Assembly: GCF_029633865.1 (NCBI RefSeq)
Contig: NC_079216.1
Span: 18,541,315 to 18,605,314 of the forward strand
DNA from: Lampris incognitus
Taxonomy: Eukaryota > Chordata > Actinopteri > Lampriformes > Lampridae
Direction of reading: 5' to 3'
Length of the DNA: 64,000 nt
Shown: in pieces, positions 45,671 to 59,200 of the stretch
How the letters are laid out: every line of letters starts with the position of its first letter
How positions within the stretch are numbered: position 1 is the stretch's first letter
Program-made: the position numbers and the translations under genes
The notes under the pieces: generated by a model
Seen by the model: only the letters and a program-made list of their open reading frames with translations
The model's database searches: none
Told to the model about the DNA's origin: nothing

Positions 45671-48600
45671 ACACGGATACAGGAAAAAAGATTTTAATGC
45701 ATAGCAGTACAGGCCTGTTTTGTGCGTCTCGCACCTCAGCCTCTAATGTTTTATTCACAAAGAATCATACAGTTTACGTTGCCCAGCGTCACGCCCCTAA
45801 TTTCGGTTGGACAGCGACCAATCAGATGGGGCAACATTCAAACTATAACAACCAATGGGGTAGGTACTTATGATGCACAGCAACCAATGGAGGGGTAGAA
45901 AACAATACAACCAACAGGACTGGGGTTTGTTTTGAAAAGCATTTAGGGGTCAGGGCACTGTTGAAATGGCATACATTACAAATATAACAAGGTACTTTAT
46001 GTGAATTATATATTGGGGTGGTGTTAGGGCACAGTTGGAAGGACAGGCAGTTAAAAAAAAAACAATATATATATATACACTACCGTTCAAAAGTTTAGGA
46101 TCACATTGAAATGTCCATATTTTTGAAGGAAAAGCACTGTACTTTTCAATGAAGATAACTTTAAACTAGTCTTAACTTTAAAGAAATACACTCTATACAT
46201 TGCTAATGTGGTAAATGACTATTCTAGCTGCAAATGTCTGGTTTTTGGTGCAATATCTACATAGGTGTATAGAGGCCCATTTCAAGCAACTATCACTCCA
46301 GTATTCTAATGGTACAATGTGTTTGCTCATTGGCTCAGAAGGCTAATTGATGATTAGAAAACCCTTGTGCAATCATGTTCACACATCCGAAAACAGTTTA
46401 GCTCGTTACAGAAGCTACAAAACTGACCTTCCTTTGAGCAGATTGAGTTTCTGGAGCATCACATTTGTGGGGTCAATTAAACGCTCAAAATGGCCAGAAA
46501 AAGAGAACTTTCATCTGAAACTCGACAGTCTATTCTTCTTCTTAGAAATGAAGGCTATTCCATGCGAGAAATTGCTAAGAAATTGAAGATTTCCGACACC
46601 GGTGTGTACTACTCCCTTCAGAGGACAGCACAAACAGGCTCTAACCAGAGTAGAAAAAGAAGTGGGAGGCCGCGTTGCACAACTGAGCAAGAAGATAAGT
46701 ACATTAGAGTCTCTAGTTTGAGAAACAGACGCCTCACAGGTCCCCAACTGGCATCTTCATTAAATAGTACCCGCAAAACACCAGTGTCAACATCTACAGT
46801 GAAGAGGCGGCTGCGGGATTCTGGGCTTCAGGGCAGAGTGGCAAAGAAAAAGCCATATCTGAGACTGACCAATAAAAGAAAAAGATTAAGATGGGCAAAA
46901 GAACACAGACATTGGACAGAGGAAGACTGGAAAAAAGTGTTGTGGACGGATGAATCCAAGTTTGAGGTGTTTGGATCACAAAGAAGAACGTTTGTGAGAC
47001 GCAGAACAAATGAAAAGATGCTGGAAGAATGCCTGACGCCATCTGTTAAGCATGGTGGAGGTAATGTGATGGTCTGGGGTTGCTTTGGTGCTGGTAAGGT
47101 GGGAGATTTGTACAGGGTAAAAGGGATTCTGAATAAGGAAGGCTATCACTCCATTTTGCAACGCCATGCCATACCCAGTGGACAGCGCTTGATTGGAGCC
47201 AATTTCATCCTACAACAGGACAATGACCCTAAACACACCTCCAAATTGTGCAAGAACTATTTAGAGCAGAAGCAGGCAGCTGGTATTCTATCGGTAATGG
47301 AGTGGCCAGCGCAGTCACCAGATCTGAACCCCATTGAGCTGTTGTGGGAGCAGCTTGACCGTATGGTACGCAAGAAGTGCCCATCCAACCAATCCAACTT
47401 GTGGGAGCTGCTTCTGGAAGCGTGGGGTGCAATTTCTCCAGATTACCTCAACAAATTAACAGCTAGAATGCCAAAGGTCTGCAATGCTGTAATTGCTGCA
47501 AATGGAGGATTCTTTGACGAAAGCAAAGTTTGATGTAAAAAAAATCTTATTTCAAATACAAATCATTATTTCTAACCTTGTCAATGTCTTGACTCTATTT
47601 TCTATTCATTTCACAACATATGGTGGTGAATAAGTGTGACTTTTCATGGAAAACACAAAATTGTTTGGGTGATCCCAAACTTTTGAACGGTAGTGTATAT
47701 ATATAAATAATTTTAAACTAATAAATGTCACGTGTATCATCTAATGGGGGGAGAATAATAAAGACGTTTTATAGTTACAAAGGAGATTTTTTTTTCGGTG
47801 TCTACATCTGGTGGCCAATTCGTTTCTATTATTCAAGGTGGACATATCAGGTCTGCAAATAATGAAATACCTTTCTGCCAAGCACAGGTTACATCTTTTA
47901 CCCCTAACTGAATATGCACTACTCTTTGCAAGGATTTTCCATGAGACAGAATAACTTATACTCTTGTCTACCAATGACCAAATGTGGCGGCTTCAGGCCA
48001 TAGCATTTTTCGCGTGCTCATTTCTGAAGCTACTCATATGGGCGTTAAACCTAATTTCAAAAGGGCCCTCTGTTAATCCCACATAAGTGTCCACATTGTA
48101 GTTGTCTTCTCTTGTCACCGATGCTTGGTAGATGACTCCCTCTATCTGGCATTTTCCTTCAAGAGGACACGATGTCTTAACATGGCATTTGCAGTTGGAG
48201 GTGCTTGGTTGTAGGGAGGGGGTCTTTGCCTTGGCCATGATGCTTGTCTTGTGGGATGAAATAACCTGCTGGACATTTGGCATGCAGCTGTAGCTCATTT
48301 TGACAGTGTTCCTGTTGAATATTTTCCTCAATTGGTGGTCTGGGGTAAAGCACTCGTCCAAAAGCTTGAAAAATTGTTTTCCAATATTAGAGGCCACACG
48401 GTGTAGCTGTAGGGAGGATTATACCAGATGATGTTCCGCCTTATGCTGCGCTTTTTTTGTTGTTGTTGTTGGCTGTCGCTAATTGGTGGTGGATTGTACT
48501 TAAGTCTGAAATCATATCCACATGTTTGTAAGGCTTCCTGGTATGGGGGGCTGCTTCGTTAAAGATGGCTTCGCTGGATGATAAACATGAGAGTCTTTTG

Positions 48601-50746
48601 TTTATGCTCACTGGGATATTTTTCAAAATGGAGGGTGGATGATTGCTTTCTCTGTGGATGTATTGCAGAGAAGATAACTACAATGTGGACACTTACATGG
48701 GATTAACAGAGGGCCCTTTTAAAATTAGGTTTAACGCCCATATGAGTTGCTTCAGAAATGAGCATGCGAAAAATGCAACGGCCTTAAGCCGCCACATTTG
48801 GTCATTGGTAGACAAGAGTATCAGTTATTCTGTCTCATGGAAAATCCTTGCAAAGAGTAATGCATATTCAGTTAGGGGTAAAAGAGGTAACCTGTGCTTG
48901 GCAGAAAGGTATTTTATTATTTGCAGACCTGATATGTCCACCTTGAATAATAGAAACAAATTGGCCACCAGATGTAGACACTGAAAAAAAATCTCCTTTG
49001 TAATTATTAGTAAAACGTCTTTATTACCCCCCCATTAGATGATACACATATGACATTTATTAAGTTTTTTAATATACACTACCGTTCAAAAGTTTGGGAT
49101 CACCCAAACAATTTTGTGTTTTCCATGAAAAGTCACACTTATTCACCACCATATGTTGTGAAATGAATAGAAAATAGAGTCAAGACATTGACAAGGTTAG
49201 AAATAATGATTTGTATTTGAAATAAGATTTTTTTTACATCAAACTTTGCTTTCGTCAAAGAATCCTCCATTTGCAGCAATTACAGCATTGCAGACCTTTG
49301 GCATTCTAGCTGTTAATTTGTTGAGGTAATCTGGAGAAATTGCACCCCACGCTTCCAGAAGCAGCTCCCACAAGTTGGATTGGTTGGATGGGCACTTCTT
49401 TGAGCAGATTGAGTTTCTGGAGCATCACATTTGTGGGGTCAATTAAACGCTCAAAATGGCCAGAAAAAGAGAACTTTCATCTGAAACTCGACAGTCTATT
49501 CTTGTTCTTAGAAATGAAGGCTATTCCATGCGAGAAATTGCTAAGAAATTGAAGATTTCCTACACCGGTGTGTACTACTCCCTTCAGAGGACAGCACAAA
49601 CAGGCTCTAACAGGTACTATTTAATGAAGATGCCAGTTGGGGACCTGTGAGGCGTCTGTTTCTCAAACTAGAGACTCTAATGTACTTATCTTCTTGCTCA
49701 GTTGTGCAACGCGGCCTCCCACTTCTTTTTCTACTCTGGTTAGAGCCTGTTTGTGCTGTCCTCTGAAGGGAGTAGTACACACCGGTGTAGGAAATCTTCA
49801 ATTTCTTAGCAATTTCTAGCATGGAATAGCCTTCATTTCTAAGAACAAGAATAGACTGTCGAGTTTCGGATGAAAGTTCTCTTTTTCTGGCCATTTTGAG
49901 CGTTTAATTGACCCCACAAATGTGATGCTCCAGAAACTCAATCTGCTCAAAGAAGTGCCCATCCAACCAATCCAACTTGTGGGAGCTGCTTCTGGAAGCG
50001 TGGGGTGCAATTTCTCCAGATTACCTCAACAAATTAACAGCTAGAATGCCAAAGGTCTGCAATGCTGTAATTGCTGCAAATGGAGGATTCTTTGACGAAA
50101 GCAAAGTTTGATGTAAAAAAAATCTTATTTCAAATACAAATCATTATTTCTAACCTTGTCAATGTCTTGACTCTATTTTCTATTCATTTCACAACATATG
50201 ATGGTGAATAAGTGTGACTTTTCATGGAAAACACAAAATTGTTTGGGTGATCCCAAACTTTTGAACGGTAGTGTATATATTTTTTTTCATATATATTTTA
50301 ACTGCCTGTCCTTCCAGCTGTGCCCTAACACCACCCCAATATATAATTCACATAAATCACCTTGTTATATTTCTAATGTATGCCATTTCAACAGTGCCCT
50401 GACCCCTAAATGCTTTTCAAAACAAACACCAGTCCCATTGGTTATAATGTTTTCTACCCTTCCATTGGTTGCTGTGCATCATAAGTACCTACCCCATTGG
50501 TTGTTATAATTTGAATGTTTCCCCATCTGATTGGTCGCGCTCCAACCAAAATTAGGGGCGTGATGCTGGGCAACGTAACTATGATTCTTTGTGAATAAAA
50601 CATTAGCAGCTGATGAGTGCGAGACGCACGAAACAAGCCTGTACTGCCATGTATTCATTTTTTTTTCCTGTATACGTGTTGATATTCTACTCCTCATTAG
50701 TTGAGCACTCACAACACCATTGACGGTTTCGGGAAAAAACGCTATA

Positions 50747-50798
<52 letters not shown>

Positions 50799-53211
50799 AT
50801 GTGAACAGTAGCACCTTGTACACTGTAAAACAGTACACCATGTGCAATATGCAAGGTATGGTACGGTCAGGTGGGTCTCTAGATCAAGTCAGCGTCATAA
50901 GTCACAGGACTCGGTGGCGGTCTATATATATGTTGACTTAGTATTTACTAGTTGCTAAGTACATACAATTGATCGCTGATCGAAATCCTCGTCTCTACTC
51001 GAGAACCTAAGAATTTGAGGGAAAATGGAAATCTGAGGTGAACTGTTTGTTGGAAGCCAGTGTAGGAATTTCTTACACTTTGGATAAGAAACAGTATGAA
51101 ACTCATTGAAGTGTTGTTGAGTAGAGTGTTGGGAATATTTTAGTGATCTGAGTTTGTAAGTTTGCACATACAAGCAATATGGCTTGGATGTGTTGATGAG
51201 GTGCTCACATAGATCACCTTAAACACTACACAGGTGGAGGTAGTACATTAATAAGGTATGAGTGGGCAAGTAAGATTGAGAATGTTAATATACACATTTA
51301 AGTCCGTCCTCCCCAACACAGCGACAATGTGATTGAGGACATCCAGAACAAGCTTCAGGACATCCGAAACCCCACAGCAGCCATGATTGTCCTGCTTAGA
51401 GAGATGGACCTGGAGACAGACTCAGAGACCGGGGGGGAGGTGCTCCTCACACCAGGTAGGTGCAAACCCCTTGTTAAAAAAAGAGCTTTGCTGTTGGTTG
51501 CCTGTGCACAGGCCCGGGAAAGGACGTATTTTCTACTGGTATTTTGTTGGGCAGCCACTTCAGCTGTCCCATCAGCTTACAGTTGTTAATATCAAGAGTT
51601 GAGGATACACATACTCATGTTGGTATCCTCAGTGGTTGTTGTAGTTTGGTAGCTAACTAAGCCATCTGGAAGCAGGTTTATGGAGATTTATGACAGAAAA
51701 GCCTGATGTTCTCTCTTTGAATTCATAGACAAGAGTTGGAAGTGTATGTTCAATTATACACAGGATGTGATGTTAAACCCCTTTTGCTGATATTTATGAG
51801 GCTACACACAAAAACCCAGTCCAACAAACTAAGACAGAAAAACCCAATGCAAATATATTCCTGAGTATTGACATGAACGGGAGCAATTGTAGTAGTATAC
51901 TTACGTGGCACTTGTCTGAAAGCAGAGTTTGCGTAGAGCTTTGCAAAAAATTCATGAAAATAAAGAATACTTAAATATGTTTAAGTCAATATTTCAAGTT
52001 AAGTCAGATTTATTTGTATAGTCCTAAATTGCGATTTAGGCCTTGAGGGCTTTTCAATCACAATTGCATTCTGTACAATGTATGACACCCCCTATCCTTC
52101 AACCATCAATTTGGATGAGGAAAAAAATCACAGAAAAAAACCTGGTCATGATTTTTTTTTTTAAATTTGAGAAAGCCCAGGAAGAGCAACAGAGAAGGGA
52201 TCCCTCTTCCATGATCTAAAAAAGATAAAATTTGTAAAATGCATCAAGTTTTATTTATAATGGGAATATATCATACTTTCATTGAAGGGTTCTTTGGCTG
52301 TATTTTCAAGATTATCTTGCTAATAAAATGCTGATAACATTATCGTGCTTCCCCTGTAGGAGATTTTAGCAAGGAGTTTTTTTGTTTTTTGGGTGGGGGG
52401 ACTAGATGAAGGGACAGGGCATCATGCAACATGGGAGAAGGAAGGTTCTGATGGGATTTTTTTTTTTTTTTTTTTTAGACCAGTGGGACATTGGAGACAG
52501 CGGAGTTAGTTGAGCTTTCTGAGCAAAAACGTATACAATAAAAAATGAGAAGATGAACACGTATCTAATATGAGAGGAAAGTGTTGAATTTAATAGTGCG
52601 TTCTTGGTTTGCTGCTGGTCTTCTTCCTAAAGGCCAGAGCCTGAATGTGCGGATCAACCTGTCCCAGCTGTACAGCAGCAGTGCAGCCGTTATGGTGGTG
52701 TGTCAGGCTGTCTGCCAGGTCGCCATGACCCGAGCGCTGTTCTGCCGAGATCTGCTCATACTGCAGAAGCTCTACCTCCGCCTGGGAGACAATGTGAGAG
52801 GACTGCACACATATACATTAACACATACTTTTGTCTGTCTGTATGTCACAAGACACAGGAAACTGATGTCTTCCTCTCTTCTTACCTACCTGTGCTTAAT
52901 TTCCTTATCCTGTGTGTAAGCTGTATATTTGTAAAAATTAAACTTGGCCATGGATTATATGTTATCGATGGTTGTTCTTATCAAATCCCAGATCTGATTC
53001 ATATAATATAGTGGTTTGTAAACCTGTTCTGTGATTAACCTGGTGTGTAAATGTGTGTTGGTGTCAGGTATTCCTAGGTGGGGGGGCCCAGCTGCTGCAA
53101 CTCCAGCAAGACCTGATCCCCCGGAGCTCCCACCTCCTATCCTCATACCACCTCCTCAAACACATCAGCCAGAGCCTGGCCTCCTCCATTCCCATGGACA
53201 CCATGTGAGCA

Positions 53212-53268
<57 letters not shown>

Positions 53269-56200
53269 ATCCTGAAAGAGACAAATCCTCAAACAGCTCT
53301 TCAGTCAGATTATTCAAGAACCACTTTTGATAAACCTGTAGAATGCAATTGTAGTTACAAGATCAGCAAGATCACATTAAAAAAAAAACCAAAAAAAACC
53401 CGGTAATCAAAAGTCTCTAATCTCTAAGACATGACGATACATTCAAGGATGAGGCAGAGAATTTAGCAGCACAGAGTATATAGAGAGTTGATAACTATTT
53501 AAATGTGCTTTGACAGAGGCTAGCCTCTATGGGATATCCCTTATGGGATGCTGTACAAGGCAAAACAATGGTCTAGCTACCACATGGCAGCCCAGACCAT
53601 ACCATCATTGAGGAATCCTGTTGTGGCAAATACATTCTTATACAAGCAAAAGCAGCTTTCACATTTGTGTAATATATGTGTGACTTGTAACACATAAATT
53701 ATACAATTATTATTGTCAGTTATTATACAATTATTATTGTCAGATGACATAAGTCGTGGTCTAGTCATTCCACCAAACGTACAGTGTGACAGTAGTCTCA
53801 CTTCAGCTCGCACAGACAGAGGGAGATGTCTCAAGATTTTGGATTTTACCTCTTTCCTTCCACTTAATGTGACGTAATAATTGTTCAAGATGGTCACAAA
53901 CATTTCCTCCCACAGTCCAAAGACATGTAGGTCAGGTGAATTGGCCATGATAAATTGTCCCTAGGTGTGAATGTGTCCACCCTGTGATGAACTGGCGGCC
54001 TGTGCAAGGTGTCTCCCCGCCTGCCGCCCAATGACTGCAGGGAAAGGCTCCAGCATCCCTGCAACCCCAATTGGGATAAGCGGCTTGGCTCATGGATGGA
54101 TGTGTGACTTGTGACCTTTGACCTCCTTGGTTTTTACAGAGACGCCAACCTGCAGCACCTGTCAGTCTTGGAACTTAACGACTCCCCAGCCCTGGCCACC
54201 AACAGATCAGGTCAGTTCATCTGAATGACATGACTTTGCTCTGATGCCCATGTTGCTGTGGCAATAGAAGTCTGTTAATGTGTCTACATTTTCATCACTG
54301 TGGACTTGGGTTTGTCACCCTCCTTAACAACACCATGCAGTTTGTTTGAATGGTTTGCTGTCAATCATTTTGTCCCAGTAGGAGTCAGCTTTTTCAAATT
54401 GAAGAGACGTTTCAATGATCCGTAACAGAAAAATCTCAAGTGTTTCTCTTTTGCTCCAGTCCTTAGTCCGCAGACAGTTGTGGAGCTCTTCTACCAGACC
54501 GTAGCCAGGAAGGCCATCATCTCCCAGATCTATAACCAACAGCAGAGCCCCTCCCCAGGAAGTGCTGTGCCCCACTGGCCCCAAATGGTCTCCAGTGTGG
54601 TCAACCTGCTAGCCCAGTTTCTGTATTCTTTGTACACTGTAGGATAAAACTCTCTGAGGCACATATTATGTGAAATTTTATTTTTAGTACATGATCGGGG
54701 CATGATCAAGACATGATGTGTACAAATCATGGTAAGATGCAAATAATTGGAATTGGTAGTAAATTTTACTTTTTTTCATTTTCTAAGTAAGCAGTAGAAT
54801 ATCTTACATCGAAGCACTGAAGAATACTACTACATCAGTGTTCCATTAGTTAAGTAACATTGTTGCTGATGCTGAAAATATGAAGCTTTTAAAACCTTTT
54901 ATCTGCCAGAGTCATATATAAAACAGGCTGCTTGGTAATGATGACCATTTTGGATAACCTAGTGTGAAATGAGCTGAAATTCCAAAAGTAAGCTTCTTCG
55001 CAATGTGAACCATACATCAACATTCACACCTGCATCTAGGCTAGGCTTTTCAGTGTTTTGAAACATTAGCTAATTTTCTAGTGACACTCGTGTTTTCTCC
55101 AGTAGTTTTTTTTCTGTGAATGTTAAGCCTTAACTGGTATTTCCCAGTTGGCCGAACAACCCTGGCTTCCAGTTCCCTGAGTGTCTGATGGCCAACTGCC
55201 AGTACACACAGCTACAGGTAGGTCTTCTCCCAAATCAAACTCCTATTGTGCTTTCACCAGCAACCACACACAAATGCTTTGCCACAGCCACCTATCAGCC
55301 ATTCTCTCCGTTTGTGTACAAACTAAATGCCACTTAGTTTTTCACTTACCAGAAGCCTGTCCATTTTCTATGTTCAGACTATAGTCTGCTGAAATTAGTA
55401 TACAGGTGAAAGGCTATCTCTTGATGAACCATTTCGGAACCATTGCCCCTCATCGCAGAAAGTTGAATGAGTTCATCTGGACACAATGCTTGTTGAGAGA
55501 GAAACATTACATCACTCATCTAAGTGACCTCTTCAGTCTCCACTGACTGTAGGTATCCCCCCACCCTTATAAACAATACAGTTTATAAGGGTTTCTCTCT
55601 CAATAAACGTTGTGTCCAGATGAACTGATTCAACTTTCTGTGATTATCTTACCTGGATTGTTGAGCATGCATAAAGACATTGCCTCTCATCAGCTAGTCA
55701 GTTTATTTTGGCTATTGTACAGTTGCACAGTAATGTAGAGGCTACTGACCAGAATCCGGTATAAAGATTATAAGCCATCACAGGGATGGCTCCTAGACAT
55801 ATCTAATTCGTGTTTTCTGTCCTTAGGAGTATGTGAGGCTGATCGGCCCTTGGTGTCAGGTGAATGTTGGTTCCTGCTGTTTCATGCTGGGTCAGTGTTA
55901 CTTGGCCAACGGAGAGGGGCAGAAGGTAGGAGAAACTCATCTGCTAGTGGAGATAACATTTAGTTGAGTTGTTTTACCAAGCTAGTTTATGCTAAAGCAC
56001 TTGGTGAGACAACAGAATAAAACAAATGACTAAATAGCGGAAATTTACATGAAAAATATACATTTTGGGCGTCTGGATAGCGTAGCAGAATATTCTGTTG
56101 CCTACCAACACGGGGATCACTTTCTCGAATCCCCGTGTTACCTCCACCTTGGTCGGGCGTCCCTACAGACACAATTGGCCATGTCTGCAGGTGGGAAGCC

Positions 56201-59200
56201 GGATGTGGGTATGTGTCCTGGTCGCTGCACTAGCGCCTCCTCTGGTCGGTCGGGGTGCCTGTTTGGGGGGGAGGGGGAACTGGGGGGGAACAGGGTGATC
56301 CTCCCACACGCTTTGTCCCCATGGTGAAACTCCTCACTGTCAGGTGAAAAGAAGCGGCTGGCGACTCCACATGTATCGGAGGAATCATGTGGTAGTATGC
56401 AGCCCTCCCAGGTTCGGCAGAGGGGGTGGAGCAGAGGACCGGGACGGCTCGGAGAGCAGGGTGATTGGCCAGGTAAAATTGGGGAGAAAAGGGGGGGGGG
56501 GAATAAAAATATACATTTCGTAATCAGCATTGCGTTGTCTCATCAGTAGTAAACAGCAATGCAGCTAACAAAGCCTTCTGAATGACATTTTAACCTACAG
56601 CGTTTTGCAGTGCTGTTTTAGTATAAATTTTTTGTATTGACGGCCTCATATTCCTTATCGTGACAGTGATGGAGCTTGTAGGGTATGGAACCTCCAACCC
56701 TCATAGTGCCATGCTCTAAAAAAGCGTCCTCTATAGCAACTAGTTGTGAAAGCTTTTCGCTGCTTTCTCCCCTCTAGGCTCTGCAGTCCTTCCAGGAGGC
56801 AGCGACTGAAGTAGAGAAGGAGGAGTTTCTGATGAGATTGACGAGCACTGAGGAGGAAGAGGCTGCTGCCATCCCCCGGTTACAGTACTATCACAAGGTA
56901 GAGGAGTGACATGGTTATCTAAGGGATGTGAAAAGCAGAGAGCACTTTGGATATACTGATGATAATTTCACTTGTTTTCTAATCGAAGAACCTGGAACAA
57001 AGGTGATGAAATATTTTAAATTGGAAATATTCATCATATTCCTCTGTGAAAAATAGTGAGGTCAGTGAATTTGTGGTTCTAAGACTGGTAACTATTACAG
57101 TGTTTCCCACAGGTCTGAAATATACTTGTGGTGGTAGCCAACGGAAAGGGTCGACATTACCTGCCAGCACAAAAATGGTCTACTACATGTGGCAAACAAC
57201 AAATACGTGTGACCTTTAACACAATATTTTGATATATTGAATATTTCTATTAAGAATAAAACACTCTTTAGTGTGTAAAAAGTTGGCTCTGTTTGTCAGA
57301 GCACTTAATCTTTCTGGGTTTTTCAAAGAAGAGCTCCAACGCCTGTGCGTATGGGAACACCTCTGGTGCTGGTCTGTTTATTGATATTCGCAGACATACA
57401 GCCAGGTGCTCCCCTTTCAGTCTGTTTCTCAGGTCAGTTTTGACCTGAAAAACAGATGAAAAACAGGCTTTAAATTAACTATACAGAAATTAGATGCAAA
57501 ATATATTTAGTGCTGAAAGAAAATTCACTTTACCCTGCTCATGGTTGAAAAATCTCGCTCGCGGTTTACAGTGGAGACGGGGATGACCAGCCCTGCTGCA
57601 GCTAGAAGGCAGAGGTTTGGGTATATTTCTGCCTATTCATCGTTTTCAGTGGCCAGCAGCTGCATGGTCTGAGCTTGTGTCTTGTCCTTTAGAGGTTAGC
57701 CAAGGCAGTGCAATTAAAGCATTTACAGATGTCAAAACAAGCAATTCTAACCGCCAAGACAGATGAGACAGAAATCAATTCAATTCATATTAATTCAGGT
57801 ATTTTACCAACCTTAAATGATCCTGATAGTACATGCTGCATGTAAGACGTCTACTCCTGTAAAACTGTGGCTTCCTGTCCTGGGATTAATTTCTTTGTTA
57901 GGGTGTTCAACATTGAAATGTTGGTCATTTCATCTGAGGTAACCGTCTTTGGACCTAGGACACTGAGGGCCCCTAACACGTCAGTGTGCTGGAATCTGAA
58001 CTCAAAATTGCTCTCCAGGCTGCAGATGTAAGGTTTGAGGACCTGGGATGATATAGTATAAATTTTTCAGTTCAAAGAAAAAAGAATCGTAAAATTTTAA
58101 AGTAAGAAGGGATGTATTTACATCTCTGATGAATCTGGCCCACAGCTCTCCCTGGGGGTGCTCCTGGTTTCTGTGTCCCCTCCTGCTCTCCTCTTCCTCG
58201 CTGGCAATGCTGAAGGCCCCAAGTCCTTCTGGGTCATCCAGGTCTTGGTGAAGGCGAGCAAGGAATGATCTGGGGAGTGGTGTCTCGCCTGCCTCCAGAA
58301 TGCTCCTCAGAGTAGCAAGTGGGACTGGAACCAAAATGTGGAAAAAGACAACAATATTAGATCACATAATGCAAATATCTGGGAGCATCATTCTTTATCA
58401 AACGCATCCCTTTGTAATCTACTTGCTCCTTTATGTGGAGAAAGTTCACGTCTGCTCTCTGAAACATCTTTGACAGCATTGATATGTGGGGCAACACATC
58501 TGCTTGAAGGTAGAGGGTAGCCACAAAGCGGTATGTGGCACAGAAGGTGTATAGTCCTTTGGCCACTGGGCACTTCCTTTTGCTCGCCTCCTCTGCAAGA
58601 GCAAGCAGCATGGCTGGAAGGCTCCTCTGGAGATTTTGTATGGCTAGATGCTGAGATAACCACCTTGTATCTTTCACTTCCTACCAATAAGTAGAAACAC
58701 TGGTAAGTATAAGATAAATAGTATGACACCACAATAGTATTATGAAAATGCACCTTAACTTTCAAGTCACTCAGACCAAGAGTGGTGGCGGCGGATCTCA
58801 GTGTGGCGGATCTATGTGTGCTGTTTCTAAAGAACAGGTGCAGTTCTTGTAGATCAGCGGTGGCTAACCATGTGCCATGGAGAGCCATGTGTATGCAGGT
58901 TTTCATTCCGACCCGACTCCACACCAGGTGATTTCACTGATACATTCTTCCTCTTTGGTTGAAGGGTTGCTAATCAGTGAAATCATCCGGTGTGGAGTCC
59001 GGCTGGAATGAAAACGTGCATACACATGGCTCTCCATCGCACATGGTTAGCCACGCCTGCTGTAGATGGTCCCTGAAGGGAGCTATATATCTGACAGCAT
59101 CTGAGGCATCTTTGCATGCCAGTGGTAGTCTGTGAGCAACACATGCTACAGAAACCAGCTTTGGGAAACTGTCTGTGAGCTGCTTTGCCACTCTATTTAC

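Larger units (their letters stand above)
45668..48663 (-). mobile_element. left Penelope-like copy, minus strand, with Tc1 insertion
   Basis: In element orientation it runs from 48663 (end of the RT thumb region) through the GIY-YIG domain (about 48180-47770) and a 3' UTR to 45668. The Tc1-family element at 46078-47695 interrupts it. It joins the right copy head to head at about 48663/48664. Confidence 0.8.
48664..50730 (+). mobile_element. right Penelope-like copy, + strand, with Tc1 fold-back insertion
   Basis: It starts inside the GIY-YIG domain, continues through the 3' UTR, is interrupted at 49077-50273 by the Tc1 derivative, and ends beyond the hammerhead near 50730. Bases 48664-49075 and 50297-50689 are inverted copies of the left element. 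Confidence 0.8.

Noticed and set aside
46511..47432. Minus-strand frames over the Tc1 element
   Set aside because: Antisense to the intact transposase; the recurring peptide in the fold-back copy comes from the same transposon strand.
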